From: JAFKKS01 sp039808325 | GTDB taxonomy: Bacteria > Pseudomonadota > Alphaproteobacteria > Rhizobiales > Xanthobacteraceae | Direction of reading: 5' to 3' | Assembly: GCA_039808325.1 (NCBI GenBank) | Contig: JBDHSU010000111.1 | Coordinates: forward strand, 1 to 13,217 | DNA: 13,217 nt | In this document: positions 7,731-13,174 of the stretch, one piece after another | How positions within the stretch are numbered: the first letter of the stretch is position 1 | Layout: every line of letters begins with the position of its first letter | The notes under the pieces: model-generated | What the model saw: the letters and a program-made list of their open reading frames with translations, nothing else | What the model was told of the DNA's origin: nothing | Database searches by the model: none | Translations under genes and position numbers: made by a program

Positions 7731-8381
7731 TCACGGCGCCCATTTCAGAAAATTGCCGATGAGCGCGAGCCCCAGACGCTGGCTCTTCTCGGGATGAAAC
7801 TGCGTGCCGGCGATATTGCCGTGCCCGACCATCGCCGTGACCGGGCCGCCGTAGTCGGCCTCGGCCACCAGGTCGGCGCGATCGCCGCGCGTGAGATGAT
7901 AGGAGTGCACGAAATACGCATGCAGGCCCTTCGGCCCGACCGGGATGCCTTCGAGCAGCGGATGCGCCGCCGCCGGATCCAGCGTGTTCCAGCCCATATG
8001 CGGAATCTTCAGCGCGGGATCGGACGGGTGAATCTTATCGACCTCGCCCTTCACCCAGCCGAGCCCCTTGGTCACGACGTATTCGAGACCGCGCTCCGCC
8101 ATCAACTGCATGCCGACGCAAATGCCGAGAAACGGCCGGCCCCTTTTGCGCACGACATCCTCCAACGCATCGACCATGCCGGGAACGGCGTCGAGCCCGC
8201 GGCGGCAGTCGGCGAAGGCGCCGACGCCCGGAAGCACGACGCGGTCCGCCCGCGCGACCTGCTCCGGCTCGCGCGTCACCACGATCGCTTGCCCCGCGCC
8301 GTTTTCACGCGCCGCCCGCTCGAACGCCTTCGCGGCCGAGTGCAGATTGCCGGAGCCGTAATCGACGATCGCGACGCTCAT
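7731..8381 (-). CDS. hisH: Imidazole glycerol phosphate synthase, glutamine amidotransferase subunit (HisH)
   Basis: HisH hydrolyses glutamine and channels ammonia into the HisF barrel. It is a class I (triad) amidotransferase of 216 residues. The nucleophile C88 is in GICVGMQLM, and H196 and E198 are in GTQFHPEKSQ, completing the Cys-His-Glu triad. The N-terminal VDYGSGNLHS (6-15) and the oxyanion-strand region LPGVGAF (50-56) are also typical. Its ATG overlaps the TGA of the upstream DUF2628 gene as ATGA, so the two are translationally coupled. hisA follows 10 bp downstream. Confidence 0.98.
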   Translation of the reverse strand: MSVAIVDYGSGNLHSAAKAFERAARENGAGQAIVVTREPEQVARADRVVLPGVGAFADCRRGLDAVPGMVDALEDVVRKRGRPFLGICVGMQLMAERGLEYVVTKGLGWVKGEVDKIHPSDPALKIPHMGWNTLDPAAAHPLLEGIPVGPKGLHAYFVHSYHLTRGDRADLVAEADYGGPVTAMVGHGNIAGTQFHPEKSQRLGLALIGNFLKWAP

Positions 8382-8872
8382 CGCGGCATCCCCGGCTCGG
8401 GGAACACGCCGATGATATCCGACGGCTGCGGCGCGCGATGACGAATCTCGGGCGGCACAGGCGTGACGGCTGCGGCGGGCGCCGCCGCAGGCTCATCGCG
8501 CTCCCAGCCGTCGAAAAAGCGCCGCTCCGCCGCTTCGCGATTATCGCCCGAGACGATCCCGACCTCACGCCAGCGCCGCAGCGACCATCGTTGCAGCGAG
8601 CCCGCTTCGAGCCCGACGAAGAAGGAGATCAGCAACTGCACGAAAGCCGCCGCCGATGCCGGGACGCCGAGCGCGAACATTGCGAAGCTCGTCACGACGC
8701 AGACGACGATATAGCCGATCAGCACCACCCACAGCCGGCGCCAGATCATCCATAGCGGCCCCAGAAGGAACGCCCAGAAATGGAAACCGTCGCGGACGAA
8801 CCGGAAGCGCTCCGGCGCCGCGCGCCCCTCACCGCCCTTCAGCGGCGGCTCATGCACGGTATAGACAGGCAT
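8378..8872 (-). CDS. DUF2628 membrane protein embedded in the his operon
   Basis: This 164-residue protein has no known function. After a hydrophilic start it shows the DUF2628 pattern: FVRDGFHFWAFLLGPLWMIW (25-44), then hydrophobic segments at about 47-70 and 74-93, suggesting two or three membrane helices. Then comes a basic/aromatic stretch (WSLRRWREVG) and a cytosol-like tail (about 108-164) rich in Ala and Pro. It starts 12 bp after hisB with GGAG six bases before the ATG, and its stop overlaps hisH by 4 bp, so it must be expressed with the his genes. No catalytic residues for a his step are visible. A role in histidine or precursor transport is conceivable but unproven. Confidence 0.88.
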   Translation of the reverse strand: MPVYTVHEPPLKGGEGRAAPERFRFVRDGFHFWAFLLGPLWMIWRRLWVVLIGYIVVCVVTSFAMFALGVPASAAAFVQLLISFFVGLEAGSLQRWSLRRWREVGIVSGDNREAAERRFFDGWERDEPAAAPAAAVTPVPPEIRHRAPQPSDIIGVFPEPGMPR

Positions 8873-8884
8873 GACGTGCTCCGA

Positions 8885-9478
8885 TCAGTCGCCGAGGCGG
8901 CCCTTTGTCGACGGCACCTCGTTCTTCGCGCGCGGATCGATCGCGACGGCGGATCGAAGCGCCCGCGCCAGCCCCTTGAAGCAGGACTCCGCGATATGGT
9001 GATCGTTCGAACCGTAAAGCGTCTCGACGTGCAGCGTGACGCCGGCGTTCATCGCGAACGCCTGGAACCACTCGCGAACGAGTTCGGTGTCGAACTCCCC
9101 GACCTTGTCGCGGGAGAATTCGGCCTTGAACACCAGGAAAGGGCGGCCCGAAATATCGATCGCGACGCGGGTCAGCGCCTCGTCCATCGGCAGGTGCACG
9201 TCGGCGTAGCGCGTCACGCCCTTCATGTCGCCGAGCGCGCGCTTCACCGCCTGCCCGAGCGCGATGCCGACATCTTCCGTCGTGTGATGGTGGTCGATGT
9301 GCAGGTCACCCTTGGCCTTGATCTTCATGTCGATGCGCGCGTGGCGCGCCAGAAGATCCAGCATGTGGTCGAGAAAACCGATGCCGGTCGCGACATCGGC
9401 CGCGCCGGTGCCGTCGAGGTCGATCGCGACCGCGACGTCGGTTTCCTTGGTGGTGCGCCGGATATCGGCCTTGCGCAT
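8885..9478 (-). CDS. hisB: Imidazoleglycerol-phosphate dehydratase (HisB)
   Basis: HisB removes water from imidazole glycerol phosphate to give imidazole acetol phosphate. This is the monofunctional 197-residue form; it lacks the N-terminal histidinol-phosphatase domain of the enterobacterial fusion. The manganese-binding motifs are present: GFLDHMLDLLARH, DHHHTTEDVGI and, near the C-terminus, NDHHIAESCFKGLARALR. The ATG at 9478 has GAGG seven bases upstream. It is the first gene of the operon that ends with coaA; a 9 bp hairpin (9499-9520) lies just before its ribosome site. From memory, rhizobial relatives often have hslVU on the hisB side; here an L,D-transpeptidase and nth lie there instead. 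Confidence 0.98.
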   Translation of the reverse strand: MRKADIRRTTKETDVAVAIDLDGTGAADVATGIGFLDHMLDLLARHARIDMKIKAKGDLHIDHHHTTEDVGIALGQAVKRALGDMKGVTRYADVHLPMDEALTRVAIDISGRPFLVFKAEFSRDKVGEFDTELVREWFQAFAMNAGVTLHVETLYGSNDHHIAESCFKGLARALRSAVAIDPRAKNEVPSTKGRLGD

Positions 9479-9498
9479 GGGAGACCCTCGAGACGACG

Positions 9499-9520
9499 GC
9501 CCGCGCGAAGCCGCGCGGGC
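9499..9520 (-). promoter_or_regulatory. GC-rich hairpin in the hisB leader
   Basis: GCCCGCGCG (9499-9507) pairs perfectly with CGCGCGGGC (9512-9520) around a four-base loop. In the hisB transcript the loop reads GCUU. The stem ends about 20 bases before the ATG, directly upstream of the GAGG ribosome site. There is no U-run after it on the minus strand, so it is not a classical terminator, and no histidine-rich leader peptide is visible. It could affect hisB translation or mark an mRNA end. Confidence 0.4.
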
Positions 9521-9614
9521 GCGCCCTTTTAACAGGGGAGGGTCGGTTTCGCTACCGTCGCCGCGGTATTTGGTTCACGCGCGGCACAAAGGCCGTGCTT
9601 AACGATAATCCCGG

Positions 9615-10184
9615 TCAGTCCCAGCTATCGTCCCAACCCCGATCGCGATAAACGGGACGAAACTCGGTCCGATCGTCGGAATAATAGCGATAGTCCGGGC
9701 GCGCCTCCGCGCTGCGGGTGCGGTGAGCGCGCGGCTTTCTGGCGATCATCGTCGGGCTGGCGCCGGAGATGGAGATTCGGGTCGCTCCCATGCCCTCCCG
9801 CTTGACCAGGGCGAACAGCGTCGCGGCGTTGGCGGGATGCAGCCGCACGCAGCCATGCGAGGCGGGGCCCCCAAGCCGGCGGATGGCGTTGCTGCCATGG
9901 ATGGCGAAGCCGCCGTGATAGAAGATCGAATACGGCATCGGCGAATTGTAATACTTGCGCGAGAACCAGGTGCGCGCCATCCGCTGCGGACGGTACTGGC
10001 CGTTCGGCGTACCGTAACCGGCACGACCGGTGGAAACGGGCCAGACATGCTTCACTTCGCCGTCGACGGAGACGGTCATGCGCTGGGTCGACTTGTTGAT
10101 CGACACGAGCACGCCCGCGTCCGCACGCTGCGGCGCCGACAGCGCCAAAGCCGCAAGGATGCCTGCCGCCCAATACCAACGCAT
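9615..10184 (-). CDS. Exported L,D-transpeptidase (YkuD / ErfK-YbiS-YcfS-YnhG domain)
   Basis: Enzymes of this family make 3-3 cross-links in peptidoglycan or attach proteins to it, acting in the periplasm. The preferred ATG at 10184 follows a strong ribosome site (GGAGGGG) and begins a signal peptide (1-23) ending in ADA; the frame extends 13 codons further upstream but without that site. The mature protein has the YkuD domain at about 24-140. Its catalytic motif holds H96 (HGS), H110 and C112 (SHGCVRLHP), matching the conserved HGx...SHGCxR signature. A tail of about 45 residues rich in Arg, Tyr and Asp follows, with no clear domain. At 189 residues it is a compact single-domain member. It lies between nth and hisB on the same strand, with 82 and 136 bp gaps. 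Confidence 0.93.
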   Translation of the reverse strand: MRWYWAAGILAALALSAPQRADAGVLVSINKSTQRMTVSVDGEVKHVWPVSTGRAGYGTPNGQYRPQRMARTWFSRKYYNSPMPYSIFYHGGFAIHGSNAIRRLGGPASHGCVRLHPANAATLFALVKREGMGATRISISGASPTMIARKPRAHRTRSAEARPDYRYYSDDRTEFRPVYRDRGWDDSWD

Positions 10185-10266
10185 CTGCCCCTCCCCGTCC
10201 TCACGCGATACGGTCAGAAGCATTCCCGAGACGACAATGGCTGTAAAGCGATTGTCCGCATTCCGG

Positions 10267-11130
10267 TTAACGGGTGGCGGGAGCGGACACCTTCGGCCTT
10301 GCCGGTTTTGCGCCGTCGAGAAAGGCGGCTTTGCCCGGCCAATGGCAGAGATCGTTGATCAGGCAGGATTCGCAAAGCGGGCGCACGGCCTTGCACACAT
10401 AACGCCCGTGCAGGATCAGCCAGTGATGCGCATGCACCTTGAATTCATCGGGAATGACGCGTTCGAGCCTCGCCTCGACCGCCTGCACGTCCTTGCCCGG
10501 CGCAAGCCCCGTGCGGTTCGAAACGCGGAACACATGCGTGTCGACCGCCATCGTCGGCTCGCCGAATGCGATATTGAGGACGACGTTCGCGGTCTTGCGC
10601 CCGACGCCAGGCAGCCCCTGCAACGCCTCCCGATCGCGCGGCACCTCGCCGCCGTAATCCGCGATGAGCTTGCGCGAGAGCGCGATGGCGTTGCGCGCCT
10701 TGACGTTGAAGAAGCCGATGCTCTTGATCGCGTCGCGCAACCGCTCTTCACCGAGCGCCACCATCTTCTGCGGCGTGTCGACTTTCGCGAACAGCGGTCG
10801 CGTCGCTTTGTTGACGCCGGAGTCCGTCGCCTGCGCCGAAAACGAAACCGCGATCAGCAGCGTGAACGGATTGACGTAGTGCAGCTCGCCCTTCGGGTCG
10901 GGATCGGCGTCGCGCCAGCGCCGGAACGCCTCCGCGATCTCGGCCGCCGTCCACGGCTTCACCGCGTCGCGCACCGCCGCGGCGTTGGCCTTGCTGCCGT
11001 TGCGCTTGCGAGCGGCGGCGAGTAGCGGCGCCGGCGCGGCGCCCGCCTTCAGCGTCGCCTTCCGGACCGTCGCTTTCGACGCTTGGGCTTCGCGCTTGGC
11101 GGGCGTATTGCGGGTCGTCTTTTGGACCAT
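10267..11130 (-). CDS. nth: Endonuclease III (Nth), with a basic N-terminal extension
   Basis: Nth is a DNA glycosylase/AP lyase that removes oxidised pyrimidines in base excision repair. The core begins near residue 57. The helix-hairpin-helix LPGVGRKTANVV (173-184) carries the catalytic lysine K179, and D197 is in AVDTHVFRV. The iron-sulfur cluster cysteines are C246, C253, C256 and C262 in the family spacing C-X6-C-X2-C-X5-C. Total length is 287 residues, about 70 more than the E. coli enzyme; most of the excess is a Lys/Arg/Ala-rich, probably disordered N-terminal tail (1-55), plus a short Pro/Lys tail at the end. GGA lies five bases before the ATG. It is divergent from the DUF2244 gene across 21 bp. 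Confidence 0.97.
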   Translation of the reverse strand: MVQKTTRNTPAKREAQASKATVRKATLKAGAAPAPLLAAARKRNGSKANAAAVRDAVKPWTAAEIAEAFRRWRDADPDPKGELHYVNPFTLLIAVSFSAQATDSGVNKATRPLFAKVDTPQKMVALGEERLRDAIKSIGFFNVKARNAIALSRKLIADYGGEVPRDREALQGLPGVGRKTANVVLNIAFGEPTMAVDTHVFRVSNRTGLAPGKDVQAVEARLERVIPDEFKVHAHHWLILHGRYVCKAVRPLCESCLINDLCHWPGKAAFLDGAKPARPKVSAPATR

Positions 11131-11151
11131 TTTTCCGGTATATTGGGGAGC

Positions 11152-11664
11152 ATGACGAACGACAACAGCCGCGAGGGAGAAGCCCCCCTATTTTCCGCCG
11201 TGCTGCGGCCTTACCGGTCGATGGGGTCGTCGGGATTCCGTGCGGTGATGCTCGCCGTCGGCACCATCGGCGCCGCGACCAGCATCATGTTTCTCATCAT
11301 GGGCGCCTGGCCGATCACGGGCTTCCTCGGCCTCGACGTCCTGCTCGTCTACTGGGCGCTGCGGATGAGCTACCGCAGCGCGAAGGCCTATGAGGAGGTC
11401 GTCGTCACACCGAGCGTCTTGATCGTGCGGCAGGTGACCGATCGCGGCGCCGTCAAGGAATGGAACGCCAATCCCCTGTGGGTGCGCCTGGATCGCGAGG
11501 AGTTCGGCGAATTCGGATTGCGGCAGTTGTTCCTGGTGTCGCGCGGCCGCCGCCTGGCCATCGCCGGCTGTCTCGATCCGCAGTCGCGCGCAAGCTTCGC
11601 GGCGGCGCTGTCGGCCGCGCTGTGGGAAGCCAAGCGCGGCCCCACGCGCACCGTGTTCGGATAA
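11152..11664 (+). CDS. DUF2244 inner-membrane protein
   Basis: This 170-residue protein has no established function. Two hydrophobic helices at about 30-50 and 54-73 form a hairpin, followed by a soluble part with YEEVVVTPSVLIVRQV (80-95) and NPLWVRLDREE (107-117), the pattern of DUF2244. The C-terminal LFLVSRGRRLAIAGCLDPQSRASFAAALSAAL (126-157, quoted here as a position guide only by its ends LFLVS and LSAAL) has the usual family layout. I chose ATG 11152 because GGGGAG precedes it; an upstream in-frame ATG at 11083 would lie within nth and add 23 unlikely residues. In many alphaproteobacteria the gene is found near nth, consistent with this context; the reason is unknown. Confidence 0.85.
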   Translation: MTNDNSREGEAPLFSAVLRPYRSMGSSGFRAVMLAVGTIGAATSIMFLIMGAWPITGFLGLDVLLVYWALRMSYRSAKAYEEVVVTPSVLIVRQVTDRGAVKEWNANPLWVRLDREEFGEFGLRQLFLVSRGRRLAIAGCLDPQSRASFAAALSAALWEAKRGPTRTVFG

Positions 11665-11674
11665 CGCGGCCGCT

Positions 11675-11686
11675 TCACAAATGTGA
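11675..11686. promoter_or_regulatory. Small palindrome TCACA-AA-TGTGA after the DUF2244 gene
   Basis: This is a perfect 5 bp inverted repeat around AA, 10 bp after the DUF2244 stop and about 70 bp upstream of the candidate stress promoter. It could be a protein-binding site (the half sites resemble CRP/FNR-type TGTGA) or chance. There is no further support. Confidence 0.2.
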
Positions 11687-11756
11687 GCGCATGGCGGCAC
11701 GTCAAAAGTTCCCGACCTTTTTTCCCTTCATTCCACGATTGAACGCTGTCCATACC

Positions 11757-11781
11757 GGAACACTCCGCCGCCCAGCCCGTT
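11757..11781 (+). promoter_or_regulatory. EcfG-type general stress promoter
   Basis: GGAAC (11757-11761) and CGTT (11778-11781) are separated by exactly 16 bp. This is the consensus for EcfG/SigT/RpoE2 promoters of the alphaproteobacterial general stress response (GGAAC, 16-17 bp, CGTT). The transcript would start near 11787, leaving a leader of about 30 bases that contains GGGAG seven bases before the ATG at 11818. I scanned the other GGAAC and GTTCC occurrences by eye and found no second full match in either orientation. Confidence 0.65.
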
Positions 11782-11817
11782 GGCCTCAAGATCGAGGAAC
11801 CAACCGGGAGAAATCTG

Positions 11818-12141
11818 ATGAGGAAAGTTCTGATTGGCACGGCGCTGGCGTTTGCATTTGTCGCGGCGCCGGCTTTCGCGCAGTCCAACAGCCCCGCGGG
11901 CACGGGGGGCGGCGCGGGCGGCGAAAGCGGCTCATCGAGCGCAACCCCGTCCCAGCAGGGAACGACCGTCAACAAGAAAAAACCGTCGACGACCAAAGGC
12001 AACTCGGGTGCGATGAATCGCAACGGCGGCGCGTCGAAGGCGGGAACCGGCGGCGGCGGCGGCGGCGAAAGCGGCTCCTCCTCGGCGACGGAGAAGCAAA
12101 GCAACACGCCGCGCGGCAATCCAGCCAGCCCGACGAAATAA
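11818..12141 (+). CDS. Small secreted Gly/Ser-rich protein with an internal repeat, unknown function
   Basis: This 107-residue protein starts with a clean signal peptide (1-21, cleavage after APAFA), so the product is exported to the periplasm or beyond. The mature 86 residues are low-complexity: Gly, Ser, Thr, Asn, Lys and Ala, without Cys and nearly without hydrophobic residues, so it is probably disordered. Two 17-residue repeats, AGTGGGAGGESGSSSAT (27-43) and AGTGGGGGGESGSSSAT (75-91), differ at one position and flank a Lys-rich link (53-60). The ribosome site GGGAG is at 11806-11810. The EcfG-type promoter at 11757-11781 suggests stress induction. I do not recognise a named family. It could bind or coat the envelope, or act like a hydrophilin, but neither is shown. 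Confidence 0.8.
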   Translation: MRKVLIGTALAFAFVAAPAFAQSNSPAGTGGGAGGESGSSSATPSQQGTTVNKKKPSTTKGNSGAMNRNGGASKAGTGGGGGGESGSSSATEKQSNTPRGNPASPTK

Positions 12142-12224
12142 GCGACGACATTCAATCCGCACGGAGAGGCGTGCTTGCCGCTTGCAAGCGCGCTTCTTGC
12201 GTCTTGCTCCTTAAACGAGATCAC

Positions 12225-12349
12225 GATGATTTTGGATCGAGATGATTTTGGATCGAATCGATCCAAAATCATGAACGTGATCGACTCTCATAACTTAGAG
12301 CGGGATGCGGGCGGAAAACCGCTCCACACTTTTCCTCATCCCGCTCTAA
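12225..12349. repeat. Palindromic intergenic repeat overlapping the gpmA stop codon
   Basis: This is the inverted counterpart of the element at 1-114: 12258-12344 matches the reverse complement of 28-114 with one mismatch. Its hairpin has perfect 13 bp arms, TTAGAGCGGGATG (12295-12307) and CATCCCGCTCTAA (12337-12349), longer than those of the left copies. The gpmA stop codon (12346-12348 on the minus strand) lies in the right arm. On the left a 16 bp sequence GATGATTTTGGATCGA is duplicated in tandem (12225-12240 and 12241-12256). The preceding 12142-12224 shows only a 12 bp palindrome CGCTTGCAAGCG (12179-12190) and no gene. Confidence 0.88.
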
Positions 12350-12969
12350 GACGCCAGATCGACCGCCGATGCCGTGGTGGCATCCGCGTTCAGCCGATAA
12401 ATGATCGGCACGCCGGTTCCCAATTCACGCTTGAGGATCTGTTCCGGCGTCAAGCGTTCCAGCACCATGATCAGCGCGCGCAGCGAGTTGCCGTGCGCCG
12501 CGACCAGCGTGCGCTCCCCGCGCAGGACGCGCGGCAGAATCTCCTGCACGAAATACGGCAAGGCGCGCGCGACGGTGTCCTTCAGGCTCTCCCCGCCGGG
12601 AGGCGGCACATCGTAGGAGCGCCGCCACTGGAGAACCTGCTCGTCGCCCCACTTCTTGCGCGCATCGTCCTTGTTGAGGCCAACGAGATCGCCGTAGTCG
12701 CGCTCGTTCAGAGCCCGGTCGGAGATGATCGGCAGATTTTTCTGTCCGAGTTCATCCAGAATGAGATCGAGCGTGCGTTGCGCGCGCTTGAGCGACGAGG
12801 TGAAGGCGACATCGAACTGAAGGCCTTGCGCCTTGAGCTTGTGTCCGGCGGTCCGCGCCTCCTCGACGCCCTTCTCCGTAAGATCGACGTCCTTCCAACC
12901 GGTGAACAGGTTCTTCAGATTCCACTCGCTCTGGCCGTGACGCACGAGCACGAGAAGACGATCCGTCAT
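12346..12969 (-). CDS. gpmA: 2,3-bisphosphoglycerate-dependent phosphoglycerate mutase (GpmA)
   Basis: GpmA interconverts 3- and 2-phosphoglycerate in glycolysis and gluconeogenesis. From the ATG at 12969 it has 207 residues, the short form typical of alphaproteobacteria rather than the ~250-residue enterobacterial form. The phospho-acceptor H11 is in LVRHGQSEWN, the proton donor region is LNERDYGDLVG with E89, and the second active-site histidine H159 is in VAAHGNSLRA. An ATG at 12975 is only two codons upstream, but AGGA is nine bases from 12969 and too close to 12975, so I prefer the former. Its TAG stop is inside the palindromic repeat ending at 12349. dapB lies upstream on the same strand, separated by two more palindromic elements. 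Confidence 0.96.
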   Translation of the reverse strand: MTDRLLVLVRHGQSEWNLKNLFTGWKDVDLTEKGVEEARTAGHKLKAQGLQFDVAFTSSLKRAQRTLDLILDELGQKNLPIISDRALNERDYGDLVGLNKDDARKKWGDEQVLQWRRSYDVPPPGGESLKDTVARALPYFVQEILPRVLRGERTLVAAHGNSLRALIMVLERLTPEQILKRELGTGVPIIYRLNADATTASAVDLAS

Positions 12970-13068
12970 GAGCATTGATCCTTGCGTGTTGGTCGATCCT
13001 GAAGCGGAGTGATTTTTCTTTAAGTCGTCATTCTTGAATCGTCATGCCGCTTTCGTCTTTTGCTTGCG

Positions 13069-13174
13069 CATGATCCATCCGAAAACCGCTTCACACTTTT
13101 CGGGATCATGTTTCGATCTTCCGATCAGGCATGATCCATCCGAAAACCGCTTCACACTTTTCGGGATCATGCCT
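13069..13174. repeat. Two identical palindromic elements between dapB and gpmA
   Basis: Two identical 42 bp copies lie at 13069-13110 and 13130-13171. Each has arms CATGATCC and GGATCATG around the core CCGAAAACCGCTTCACACTTTT. They are 61 bp apart start to start, with a 19 bp spacer. In the second copy the pairing extends to 11 bp (13127-13137 with 13164-13174) and takes in the last codons of dapB. This is a third arm type around the same core as the elements at 1-258 and 1525-1569. The rest of 12976-13166 shows no gene. Confidence 0.9.

Noticed and set aside
4905..7762. Long plus-strand open frames opposite coaA, hisE, hisF and hisA (4905-6245 and 6278-7762)
   Set aside because: They are antisense shadows of well-defined his and coaA genes; the translations contain no recognisable motifs.
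8767..8791. Second EcfG-like match, GGAAC-N16-CGTC
   Set aside because: The -10 is CGTC rather than CGTT, and it lies inside and antisense to the DUF2628 gene with no plus-strand gene downstream.
9499..9530. Hairpin followed by TTTT on the plus strand as a Rho-independent terminator
   Set aside because: No plus-strand gene ends there, and the T-run starts seven bases after the stem and is only four long. Flanking genes are on the minus strand, where no U-run follows.
10030..11025. Plus-strand open frame opposite nth
   Set aside because: nth on the minus strand has all catalytic and iron-sulfur residues. The antisense translation is compositionally biased with no domain.
11388..12272. Minus-strand open frame of 294 codons across DUF2244 and the secreted protein gene, with a proline-rich middle
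   Set aside because: The proline runs are the reverse reading of the glycine repeats of the plus-strand gene. That gene has a signal peptide, ribosome site and promoter, and the minus frame has none.
13069..13171. Two identical repeats with a short spacer, resembling a minimal CRISPR array
   Set aside because: The 42 bp repeat is itself a full palindromic element with a core found in other elements of the window. There are only two copies, a 19 bp spacer and no cas genes.
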